A DNA stretch of 64,000 nt from Mesorhabditis belari (Eukaryota; Nematoda; Chromadorea; Rhabditida; Rhabditidae): assembly GCA_958450365.1 (NCBI GenBank), contig CAUEEP010000859.1, positions 124,001 to 188,000 of the forward strand, given 5' to 3'. Position numbers and translations under genes: made by a program. The notes beneath the pieces were generated by a model. It worked only from the letters and a program-made list of their open reading frames with translations. It ran no database searches and had not been told where the DNA came from. Positions 23,746 through 34,100 of this stretch are shown here, piece after piece (the stretch's first letter is position 1; every line of letters begins with the position of its first letter).

Positions 23746-26389
23746 CTTCTTGGAGTTGCATTCGGTGGAAACGAGGCTCAGCGCTGTGTGAAGAGTACGG
23801 ATTGCGCGCGCGATTGGGAGTGCCAACACGGCTTTTGCACCGACACTAAACTCGTCACTATTGCCGGTAAGCAACGTTTAAAATCTAGAAATCTAATGTA
23901 CTCGGCAAAACTGCTTTTTTTAGGAGACTGCCAGGATCCAAACGAGGACTGGGTGGAATGCGCCCGAACTTGCGAGCCAACGTGTTCAGATACACAGCCA
24001 AAGTGTGAAATTGTAAGAGAGAAAATTCTAAAAAACATTGGACGCATTGAAATTTTCAATACTGAGACAATTTCAGGACTGTTCACATTCCGGTTGTGTC
24101 TGCCGAAAGAACTATGTCCGATCTTCAAATGGTCAATGTGTTCGCCAAAGTAATTGCCCACCAAAAGCCTCAAGTAAACATGAAAAACCCTAGTTGAATA
24201 AGTGAAATTTAGAATTGACAACAAACGATCGTATGTTTGGATTTGAAAATTGTTAAATAGTTTGATTAGATTGTATCTTTGACAGTCAATGCCCGAGCGG
24301 ATTTGCGTGTGGGCATGGGTTTTGTAGCCCGTTTCCACAAGACACTTCGACGAAATTCGAATCGATTTTTGGTAGTATTTGAATCGGTAATTCTAAAATT
24401 GAAATTTTAGGTTGCTCTACAACAAGCGATTGCTCTGATCGAGAATTTTGTCGTTCACGAAAATGCGTCAAAACCGGGCAACAAGATGGACGACAGGGAG
24501 AGCGTGAGTATTCCTTGAATTCACTAGGCGTGGCTAGACCTGTGAGCTTTTGCTTGAATGAATAGCAAAACCAAGTTTATTCAATACACGTGGGGCAAAG
24601 CGTGTGAAAATGTTGCAACGAAACTCAAAGAAACAATTTTTTGACCCAGAGACAAAAAGGAGTCACTTTGTTGAAAATTGTGGAAGTATTTCGAACTCCA
24701 TTAACTTGGGTAATAAAACCAACCTTCACACGAAAAAATGAGAGAAAGCTTTGACTAAATGGGGAAGGCGTCCTTTTATACGCGTGTGAGGAGGACATTA
24801 TTTAGGGTACGGTATTTCTGGTGTTTTATTGACTGCCGCAACTTTTTTGTGACTCGTCGTCACAGTAAGACTAGCTTCTTTCGACTAACGCGTTATTTAA
24901 AAAGCACCATTTTGGAAAAGGGTCAAACTTTGAGAAGCAATTTTGCGCATAAGGGTAACTTTTGTTTCCTTTGAAAAGCTCTGAATCGTTTTCCTGAAAT
25001 CACCAAGTGAGATCCTTTCAGAATGCAGTGCTTCTTTTGATTGTGAGTCGCCGTTGAACTGTGACCGAGGCGTTTGCAAGGCCGCCTTAAGCAGCTCGCC
25101 ATTTTCAGCACCTCACAGTCAATCCACTGCAGGAGGTTGGTTGCAAAATAGTTTATTGGCAAATAGGCTGGTATGTGCGATAATATTGATATTGATAATC
25201 TTACAACTATTGGAAATGGTGCAGCCTGATTGTGAGAAACGCTCACAATAAAAGGTGAAGAAAGTTGACTACAAAAAATGCTTTCTCTATAAAGCTATCA
25301 AATTCTAGTTTGTAAGTCATCACACATCACATCACATCACAAACACTAACAGACCTTTGCTGTGATTTACCCCAACTTTCCAGGAATCGGCTCAATGAGG
25401 GACGTTTTCCCTGGCGAAAGGCTTCGACGAAAAAGCGGCATTGAGACCTATCCAGAGATGCTTGATAATGCACTTGTAGCCATGTTCTTTTCAAATTCTT
25501 GGTCTCCAGCCGGTCAACTCTTCTACCAACAATTCAACAAACTCTTTAAAGATTTGGAAAGACAGGGGAAAAATCTAGAAGTTGTGTACATTGGAGTAGA
25601 GGATCAGAATGAGCAAGATTACAAACGATTTGTTGATCTTTTCCCTTCCTCGTGGATCATTTTACCATATCGCTGGGCGAAAACGAGGGAAGTGATGGGG
25701 AAATTTGGGGTCAAGGGATTGCCACATATTCCATTGTACAAAAGGGGACGGATTGTTGTCGATGACAAGATATTCGAGAAGACATTCATCGGTATGAATT
25801 TGGAGCCGAGACGGCTGATGCACTCTATCGGAAATGGGAAAAGCTTTGAGATTTGAATTGAATAAAGTTTTGTTTACCTGAAAGCTTTTACACTTACAAT
25901 TTTCACATTTTTTTGTGCATCCCTTTACTGGAATGCGTTCCAAAATCTTTCAAGACACTTTTACAAGGTCTTTTACAAGGTTTTACAAGGTTAATACTAA
26001 CCTCAAACTTGGGTAATTAAACCAAAATCAGTAAATAATTTGATTAGAAAGTGGTTATAAAGCTAAAAAAACTACAGAGTCGTGGATCTAGGTTGCCGAA
26101 AGGATCGAGACTGTGATGCGGGACTTCTTTGTGGTCGTTTCGGTCATTGCGTCGAGAAAGACAAAGAAAAACGAGAAGAAGGAGAAGGTGGTTTCAAATG
26201 AAAATACTTTATCTTATAATTTAATCTAAATCCAAAATTGTATTTTAATCTCTAATCTAATTTAATCTTTAGTTTTATTTCCAGTTTTGCTAAAATTTAC
26301 TAGTAAACTTTCCAGTCTGCGAGTGGACACATCAATGCGCGAACTTGATGATCTGCGCGAATGCTGAGTGCAAAAAGATTCGTCACTGA
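23746..26389 (+). CDS. Secreted Cys-rich protein with TIL (trypsin-inhibitor-like) domain; 5' end missing
   Basis: Exons: 23746-23866, 23924-24012, 24077-24173, 24286-24371, 24411-24503, 25022-25135, 26092-26190, 26316-26389 (TGA). Exons 2-3 form a ten-Cys TIL domain (WVECARTCEPTC then HSGCVCRKNYVRSSNGQC), a fold that inhibits serine proteases in nematodes. The flanks are short EB-like modules of the form C...DC....C..GFC (TDCARDWECQHGFC, SDCSDREFCRSRKC, FDCESPLNCDRGVC, RDCDAGLLCGRFGHC). The first visible exon opens LLGVAFGG, probably the end of a signal peptide. The 3-to-4 joint is out of phase, so a small exon may be missed. Exon 6 can also read on to a TAA at 25249 through a hydrophobic segment (LVCAIILILIILQLL) with AATAAA there, giving a shorter membrane or GPI form. 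The last large intron hosts another gene. Confidence 0.7.
25395..25856 (+). CDS. Thioredoxin-fold (nucleoredoxin-like) protein lacking CxxC, 153 aa
   Basis: A single exon begins behind CCAACTTTCCAG at 25383, a good spliced-leader acceptor, and ends with TGA; AATAAA follows at 25860. The fold signature is clear: a strand LVAMFFSNSW, then SPAG where nucleoredoxins and tryparedoxins carry CPPC, then YQQFNKLFKDLERQGKNLEV, VYIGVEDQNEQDYKRFV, and the cis-Pro loop GVKGLPHIPLYKRG. Family knowledge: the Thioredoxin_8 group. With both Cys replaced it should not be a redox enzyme and may bind or chaperone. It lies in the same orientation within the 25136-26091 intron of the Cys-rich gene; it could instead be a separate gene between two shorter genes. 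Confidence 0.8.
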   Translation: MRDVFPGERLRRKSGIETYPEMLDNALVAMFFSNSWSPAGQLFYQQFNKLFKDLERQGKNLEVVYIGVEDQNEQDYKRFVDLFPSSWIILPYRWAKTREVMGKFGVKGLPHIPLYKRGRIVVDDKIFEKTFIGMNLEPRRLMHSIGNGKSFEI

Positions 26390-26672
26390 ACGTCACTGAA
26401 CTTGTAGTTTTCTTTGAAATAAATTGATTAACTGAACTGATTACCATATCATGATTCCTTATACAAAAAATTTCCCATACCACCAAGGTCACCACCACCA
26501 GATGGGCCAGAACCATGGGGTTTTTGCCATAAAATTAAAAATTTCTACTGACATCATGGTGCATAATAAACACTATTAGGATAACTACAAATTTAAACCA
26601 TACACTTTATTGATCGGCGTTTCCTTGGAAAAACGAGACACTTCTTTAAAAAAAGCCGAGTTGAAAATCTCT

Positions 26673-27957
26673 TACAGGGTTACCAGAAATCACGTTGCGG
26701 GATTTTCGGCAGCCTAAAATCCTCTAAGTTTCAATTTTGGGAGACGAATTTATTTTTAACCTATTCTCTGTGATTGTTTTTATTAGTTTCTTTGTTGTTT
26801 TACTTTGTTTCAAGTCTATTTATTTTTTTATAGGATGAAAAACAAGGGATCTGCGATTCTGGAGCTTCATCGTCAAGGTCAATGCGTGAGTGCGATCGCG
26901 CGATTGGTACGTGTTTCTCATCAGCTCGTCTCAAAAGCGATTAAGCGATACAAGGATGGAGATCGTCCAGGAAGAGGCAGAAAAAGAACTGTCAACGCCT
27001 CCAGAAATCGCAAAGTGATTCAGAAGCGCGTGGCCCGGAATCCACAGGTCTCAATGAGAAAGATCGCTCGACAGACGGGGATCGCTCGCGAATCGGTTCG
27101 ACTTATGGCCAAAAATGAGCTCAATCTTCACCCTTACAAGCTCAAGCAAGGGCAACAACTCGACGACAACAAAAAACGAGTTCGACTCGAAAGATGTCGA
27201 AAGCTTCTCAAGCGGGCCGCAACTCCACACTGGGAGCGAATCCTGTTTTCTGACAAGAAGCTCTTCTCCGTGGAGCAAAGCTACAACCGCCAAAACGATC
27301 GTATTTGGTCAACGTTCTCTCCAGGCAGCTCTGCGGTTGTTCAACACCGACAAAATCCCAAGTCGGTCATGGTATGGGCCGGAATCTGCGCAACGGGCAA
27401 AACTCCTCTCATTTTCATTGATTCTGGGGTAAAAATCAATAAGGATGTGTACCAAAAAAAGATTCTTGAGGATGTTTTGCTTCCATGGGCTCAACAGCAC
27501 TTTGGTAACGGATTTTGGGCCTTCCAACAAGACTCAGCTCCTTCTCATCGAGCCAAATCCACACAGGACTGATGTAGGACAAACTTTCCGGATTTCATCT
27601 CGGCCCAGGAATGGCCTCCGGATTCGTGTGATCTCAATCCGTTGGACTACCGTGCTTAGTCAATTTTGGAGGCAAGGGCTTGTGCAAAACCACAAAAAAG
27701 TTTGGAGGCTCTTAAGCGATCGTTGACCAGGGAATGGGATCGAATCACTCCGGCCGAGCCGCGGCCCATCGCCGAAAACTTCATCAAGCGTTTGAGGTTC
27801 TACATCGGAGCCAAAGGTGGCCACTTTGAAGAAAAGTGGATTTTATACTCTCTTTATATCTGTTGTCAATAAAAAATTGTTTCTGTTACAAAATCTTTTT
27901 TGGATTTTTAAAAAATAGGCTAAATTAGGCCGCAGCGTTATTTTTGGTCACCCTGTA
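26673..27957 (+). mobile_element. Tc1/mariner transposon, near full length
   Basis: Ends TACAGGGTTACCAGAAAT (26673) and the mirrored TTTTTGGTCACCCTGTA (27957) form about 28-bp inverted repeats at TA. Encloses one transposase. Confidence 0.88.
26835..27872 (+). pseudogene. Tc1/mariner transposase with late frameshift
   Basis: It starts MKNKGSAILELHRQG. The first HTH is CVSAIARLVRVSHQLVSKAI, then a GRGRKR AT-hook and a second HTH (SMRKIARQTGIARESVRLM). The first catalytic Asp is in RILFSDKKLFSVE and the second in WAFQQDSAPSHRA. A stop follows at 27570. The third block resumes in other frames (WPPDSCDLNPLDY near 27612) and the C-terminus near 27666. A small indel near 27565 is enough to kill an otherwise well-preserved copy. 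Confidence 0.85.
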
Positions 27958-28044
27958 TATATGACAGACTATCATATAATGTAGATAAATAGAGTGTTTG
28001 GCTAAAAATCTTAGTTTATATATTAACTCTAATATCACACCATA

Positions 28045-29904
28045 CACTCCGTCAAAAAATTATAGACGCACCCTGTTTTTTGCTAGTTTAGAGCCGGATA
28101 TAAGTGCTAGTCCAGTGAAAAGTATTTTTTAGTTTCTTTAATGTAAAAAAACAACCCATGCAAAATTTCAAGTCATTTCACTCATCCAAAGTACTTTATC
28201 GTACAAAAAACGTTTTATCAGCTGTCAAAAAATTATAGACGCAACTTAAATTTGACGATTTATTCTATCGATAATTGTTAGTTTTTCTCATTTTTTTGCT
28301 TATTAGTTATGTTTATAAATGTTTTACATTTTCAGATATGCCACTTGGAAAACAACTGGATGTGGTGGAAAAAACACGTATCGACGTGCTCCACACGCTT
28401 GGTCACTCAAACAGGGACATTGCTCGTCGCATCGGACGTTCTGAGAAGTGTATTCGCAAGACCAAAGTGACTCCTAAGAAGAAAGAAACACGGGGCGTCT
28501 TGACCGTTGACCGGTTGACCGGTTGAAAAAGTTGACCGATCAAGACGAACGCGCAATTACGAGACGTCTTTCTAACACGACGACATCACTCGAAGAGGTT
28601 CGCAAGGAGATGAAGCTTCCGGTCACTCGCCAAACTGTGCACAACGTTGTTAAACGATCTACAATACTCAAATACAAACTTATGAAGCAAGCTCCACGAC
28701 TCACAAAGGACCATAAAGCCGCCCGTATCCATTTCGCTTTAAAGAACCAGAACCACATCCAGCTCATCCCATGCCTTTTGCAATGATTTTTTCAAAGAAT
28801 CGACTGTGGAATGGCCTTTTTTGCAAGCTCTTGACTCCAAAACAGACCAAACACTGTAATCCAAAGAATTCAATTCTGGGCTTGATGGAGGCCATGCATT
28901 GAAAGTGATGAAATCGGGGAAATTTTGCTGACACCAATCCTGAACAACTTGAGCTTTGTGGGCTTTTTTCTCAGAGTTGAAAGAAAGTGACATTTTGAGT
29001 ACTTATAAGCTTTCATTTTCAGATGTTTCTTAACAATTGTGCCCATCGATCCCCTTGAAATCCCCATCGAATTTGCCATTTTTCGCTGGGACGTCGCTTT
29101 TCGCTGCTTGTTGTTATGTCGCATTCGTTCGCGAATCCTCTTGATGTTGCTTTTGTAATCACCGCTGCTTTTTGCCACGCCCTGGACGATCCGAATTTGA
29201 TTCCAAAGATTTATATCGGTCAATCGTGTTCGAAACCAAGCTTCTATCAATCAATAATCGACGAGCAATTTCGATCTGCCGGATTCCTTTGCGATGAAGA
29301 TGGATGATCGAATCTCTATGTGGTGATTTTTTCGCCATTTCTAAAATATTCCAAACAAACTATAAAATTATATTGGAAAACATCATAACTAATAGAAAAC
29401 ATTAAAAAAAACACACATCATTAACCTAAAAACTAGACTAAATATCTGATTAATACAGTTGGTACGTGTTGCCGTAATTATTGGGCACCCTGTATTTATT
29501 GTTTAGATCATTTGGGGTGACGAAAAGAAGTTCAACCTTGATGGTGCTGATGGTTTTCGAGGATATTGGAAGGATTTACGAAAGCCGGGCATGGTCTTCA
29601 GCACGAGGAACTTCGCAGGTGAATCATGTATGGTATGGGGAGCCTTTCGGGGCGGTGAACTGGTCGGCTTAGAGTTTATTTCGACCCGGATGACATCGCT
29701 TGACTATCAACAAGCGTTGGACAAACATCTAGCCGTCTATCTGAACAACAATCCGGGAATAACTTTACTTTTATGCCCGATAACGCGAGTATTCATGCAA
29801 GTTGCTCCACAAGAGATTGGCTGACAGCGCACAAAATAGCCACTGTCGATTGGCCCGCTTGCAGCCCAGACTTGAATCCGATTGAGAATGTGTGGGGTAT
29901 TTGG
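28045..29904 (+). mobile_element. Tc1-like transposon copy A2, interrupted and 3' truncated
   Basis: Starts with CACTCCGTCAAAAAATTATA after TA at 28043, the same terminus as copy A1. The transposase begins at MPLGKQLDVVEKTR near 28338, has a deletion and a tandem slip at 28490-28525 (TTGACCGGTTGACCGG), is broken at about 28755 by another mariner, and resumes at 29508 with IIWGDEKKFNLDGADGF. It is cut off near 29904 inside the third catalytic block. HDNA has decayed to PDNASIH-like sequence. Confidence 0.82.
28756..29497 (-). mobile_element. Internally deleted mariner nested in A2
   Basis: Opposite orientation to A2. The right end is GGGCACCCTGTA at 29486-29497. The N-terminal HTH part (28870-29250; MANSMGISRGSMGTIVKKHL) is joined directly to the C-terminal catalytic part (28739-28993; WPPSSPELNSLDYSVWSVL), with the middle missing. 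No left terminal repeat is evident at the A2 junction, so one end is truncated. Confidence 0.7.
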
Positions 29905-30173
29905 TATGGGAAATTTTTTGCATAGGGGATCATGATATGGTAAAAATCATGACAAAAGATCAAAAACCCTGGAATCGTATTGGAATCGTATTGGAATCGT
30001 ATTGGAACCGTATTGGGACAAAATAGGAACCGTATTGGAACAGTATTGGAAACGTATTTGCGACCCCAAAAAAGATCATTTTTGCACCATACCTAGCACT
30101 TTGAGCCACTTAAAGATTCTTAGAAATTTCGACACAAAGTGACTTTTTTTTGAACACCCTGTACATTTACGGT
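29905..30173. repeat. Dispersed repeat and 11-bp tandem array
   Basis: GGTATGGGAAATTTTTTG..ATCATGATATGG at 29905-29942 recurs inverted at 26446-26485. Positions 29974-30060 are about seven variants of the unit GTATTGGAATC. The stretch ends with ACACCCTGTA at 30164-30173, another mariner-type terminus without a visible partner. Confidence 0.55.
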
Positions 30174-31133
30174 ACTTAAACTTATCTTTTTATTAGTTGG
30201 AAAGAAAGTTCTCGGAAAAAGTTGGAAAGTTGGAATTTCTTAAAAACGGATCCACCAATTCAAGAACATTTTGTTCTATTATTTACAAGTCGACTCCAAG
30301 AAATTACTCGTAAAAACGAGTGCAGCTCTCCCTTAAAATTTTAGAGATTTTTGAAAATCATTATTTTCCAGCTTAAATTCGGCTCACTTTTTGCACCAGA
30401 AAAACGATTCCTTAGGAGGTAAAGCTAGAATAAATGAGCAATACGCTCTATGATCTCTATTTTTGGTCGAAAATTTTTTACAGAGAAGCTGTATTTAAAA
30501 AATAATGTTTTGGTGTTATCTTCTCGGCACTAAGTGTTTGCTAAAATAGGTGATTTTGACAAGTTAAAGCATTAGATAGAATTTGCCTTGATCACAAATT
30601 TTCCCTATTTTAAGTACTTGATTTTAGGTTTTGAATAGAACCCATTGCCTATTCATTAACCCATTAAAAACTTACCTAAAGGCTGGTCACTCAAAAAGTG
30701 ACCAAGTCATTTCAGCTGAAGAAATCTCTGATTTTTTTACCTGAAGCCCACTCCGATTTGTCAAAAACTTTTTGAAATATAGTCAAGTTTATCAAAAAAG
30801 CTGGGAAGAATTTATGGCTTAGTTTTTGAGAAATCACCGTGCAAACTTTTTCTACGAACTTTCTTGCCAACCTAATATTTAGAGAATTCTTGCAATTGAT
30901 AGAAGCGAATGAGAGTGACTACGAAAATTCTCTGTGAACACCAAAATGTCCGTTTTAAACGAAAATTTTAGAACTTTGATTGATTTTGATTGTTTTTTTT
31001 GTAAAAATAATTTCCAGTAACTTAATTTATTCATGTAGGCACCACAAGCAGATTTTCAAGAAAGTTTTTGAGAGAATTTTGCAAACAAACGTAAAATATT
31101 TTTTAACAAAACGAAACAACAATAATACAGTAA
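30174..31133. other. AT-rich intergenic stretch, no gene seen
   Basis: No frame with splice context. It lies downstream of the terminal exon of the SecA-like gene. Confidence 0.6.
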
Positions 31134-34100
31134 CTACAGCGATTGAATGAGGTAATTTCGGAAGATTTCCCGTTCTTTCAATTGCTCCTTTAATGGGAAT
31201 CTTCTCTGAAGAGCATCGAAAAGGAAAGAATTCACCGAGGTCTCCTCTTCTTCATTCCCGACACCGATCCTCTTGTAGCGGAGATAATCTCTACTCGAGA
31301 TGAAGAGGGAATCGTCGATGTGATCCACTCGAATCACCTCCAGTGCGGATCCGTTACCGTACTCCCTCTTGGCTAGCTAAAAAAGGTTATTTTGTTGATT
31401 CAACAATTTTTCCGTTTTTCATTTCCATAAGTTTAAAAAAAAATTTTCTAAAAACCCCTAAAAAGCTAGCTTGAAATGTCATTTTTGCTAAAACTGCCAA
31501 ACAACAAGAAGACTACAGTCGATTCTCGATTTAACAATTTTCGATGCAATGATGTAGTCGGTTTAACAATGTGAATTTTTAGAAAATTTGTGTTTTTGCA
31601 CTCGATTTAACGCTTTTTAGTCCAACATTGCTGAAATTTGTGATTTTTAAAGTTAGCATTTTTTTGCATGTGACTTACAAGGTGTTCCACAATAAGCCGG
31701 ATTTTTTAAAATAGTTTCTTTAGCACTTGATTTTTTATGTTGCGTTTTTTATTTTGTTTTATCATATTTTCTAATGTATTTTTGTTTTAAAAAATCAATT
31801 TTATTTTTAGGGTTTACCGTTCGCCAACAATGGATCAAGAAAAGATGACGATCACAGTGATCGAGCTGTTCAAACATGGGATCAAGCCAGTTAACATTGT
31901 TCAAACGATCGGCTACAAGCGAAGCAGGGTCTATAATGCAATTAAACGCTACAAGGAACTTAGAAACACGTCTGAACGACAGGGAAGAGGAAGAAGTCGT
32001 AAACCTACTGCTGTGACGCCTAAGAACGTAAACAAGGTCCGCTGCAAAATCCGATGATGGCCTTGGAGTTGAAAATCAACAAGAACAGTATCTGGAGAAT
32101 GGTCAGAAAGAAACTGAAGCTAAATTCTCATCGAATTTCTCGTGTACACTTTTTGAACGATGCAATGAAAGCTCGACGTTTGCAACAAGCAAAAAGAATG
32201 CTTCGCTTGGTCGCTGATGGTCGATTGAACAGTGTGCTCTTCACCGTTCGGAAGATCTTTACAATTTAACCAAACCATAACCGCCAAAAGCATCGCCAAT
32301 CTTGAAAAAGGGCCTGAAGAACACGTACCTAGGAAAACTTTTTACTCGAAGACATTTTCCGAGCTCAATCATGGTGTGCGGAGAAATTTGCGCTACAGAA
32401 AAGACCCGTTTTTTCCCGTTTTCCTGGGTTTTGGGACAAGATCGTTTGGCTATCAAATTCGCCTGATTTGAACCCTCTTTATTACTCGGTATGAAGAATT
32501 CTTCAGCAAAAGCTTAAAAAGTATCGATACACCACGATTGATGCTCTCAAAATAAGCTCTGGTGAAAGCTTGGGATGAAATCATTCCAGCCGACTGTGTG
32601 ACCATTATTGTAAACTTTCGCAAACGGGTTAAGAAATGTATTGAGACCAAAGGACGAAACTTTGAACAATTGTTGTCATTTTTATTTTTTATTTTTGTTA
32701 TTCAATGCTAAAATAAAGTTTTGTGCTAAAAAGTTTTTTGGAAATCTGAGTTTTCCCTACAGTTATCGACATTACTAGTACTAAAAAAAATCCGGGTTAT
32801 TATAGGACACCCTGAACGCTTTTTAGATCTGAATTAATGCGTTGGCATAAACTAACTAAAATACGTTAGAATTACTCGCTTTAAAGGTGTTGAATGCCGG
32901 TCCCTTGAACATCGTTAAATCGAAAATCGACTGTATTATTGCTTCATTGCAAAAAACCTGAATTCTAAGTGGAGCTTCAACGACTCTTTCAAGAACGGGT
33001 ACAATTCGCTCCAAACAGCAAATTGGTAGAGGATAGCCGAATTTCAACGCGACTTTCAACACCCCGACATCGTCGACAACCTTTTGGTGGACTATTCGAA
33101 GCAGTTCCTTCAACAGCCCTTGATTTTGCCTCTTCTCTTTGATCTGCGCATTGCAGTGTGCCAGCGCGCGCTTCAATTTCAGATCTTCGCCCTCAAAATC
33201 GGCTACCTCGGCAACCTTCCCGGGTTTCCTCAACTCAACCATAAAAGCGGTCAAATCTTTTGTCGGCTTGTCAATGTAAATTGCGCGACAATACTCGCCG
33301 ATCAGTTTCCCCAACTCGATCGCGAATTTTGCAATAAACCGTTTTGTCAACGATCCGTCGTCTCCATCCTTCTCCTTCAGCTCCAATTTCTGATAGTTCG
33401 CGAAATCTTGAACGGTTTTTCGAACGATACCCTCCAGGCGCCCAAAAGTAAATTCCGTCTCTAAATCTGGCATCTCCATGCTTTCAAACGGGGCATCATT
33501 TGTGGCAAACTCGGTCATCAGATAGCCGAACTTGATCGCGACTTTGCTCGCCTCAATCATGAACTTCTCTTCGACTTCACTCTTGAAGTTTTGCGTTGAA
33601 GGAGAGACTTTGATAAATGTCTCAATTGTGGCGAGCTTTGATTGGAGATCAAGGGGCAGATTGTATTCGCAAATCTCTTTCATGACGCTCTCGTAGATCA
33701 CCTTGTCCAATCGAGCATAAGCCTTCTCAAAGCTGAGCACAAGATGGGTTTGGAGCTTCTGAAATTAAAAATTTGCACTTGAAATTTTATTTTAAAACTC
33801 AATTTTAACACCCCATTCCAATTCAAAAATCCCATTTTGAAAATAGGCAATTAGGAGAGGATTTTAAATGCAAATTAGCTTTTTTGTAGTCAATTTGCAC
33901 CAAATTAGACTAATTTACATTTGCTTTAATTGCTTAAAAGCTATTTGAAGAAAAGTCTCTTGAACTCTAGTTAATAAAAACTGAATACTTTCTTTTCAAA
34001 GTCCTGGTTAAAGTTTTCTGTTAAGATAAACCATTGAAAAAACCTGTCTAAAAGTCTCGTCTCCCTCTTCTTCGCAGGCCGTCGCTTGTCGAGCATTGAC

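Noticed and set aside
24759..24974. Plus-strand 71-codon frame in the Cys-rich gene intron
   Set aside because: Composition is random-like and it overlaps no conserved motif; the neighbouring exons splice around it.
25318..25345. CRISPR-like or regulatory CATCA array
   Set aside because: Simple microsatellite of CATCA units in a eukaryotic genome.
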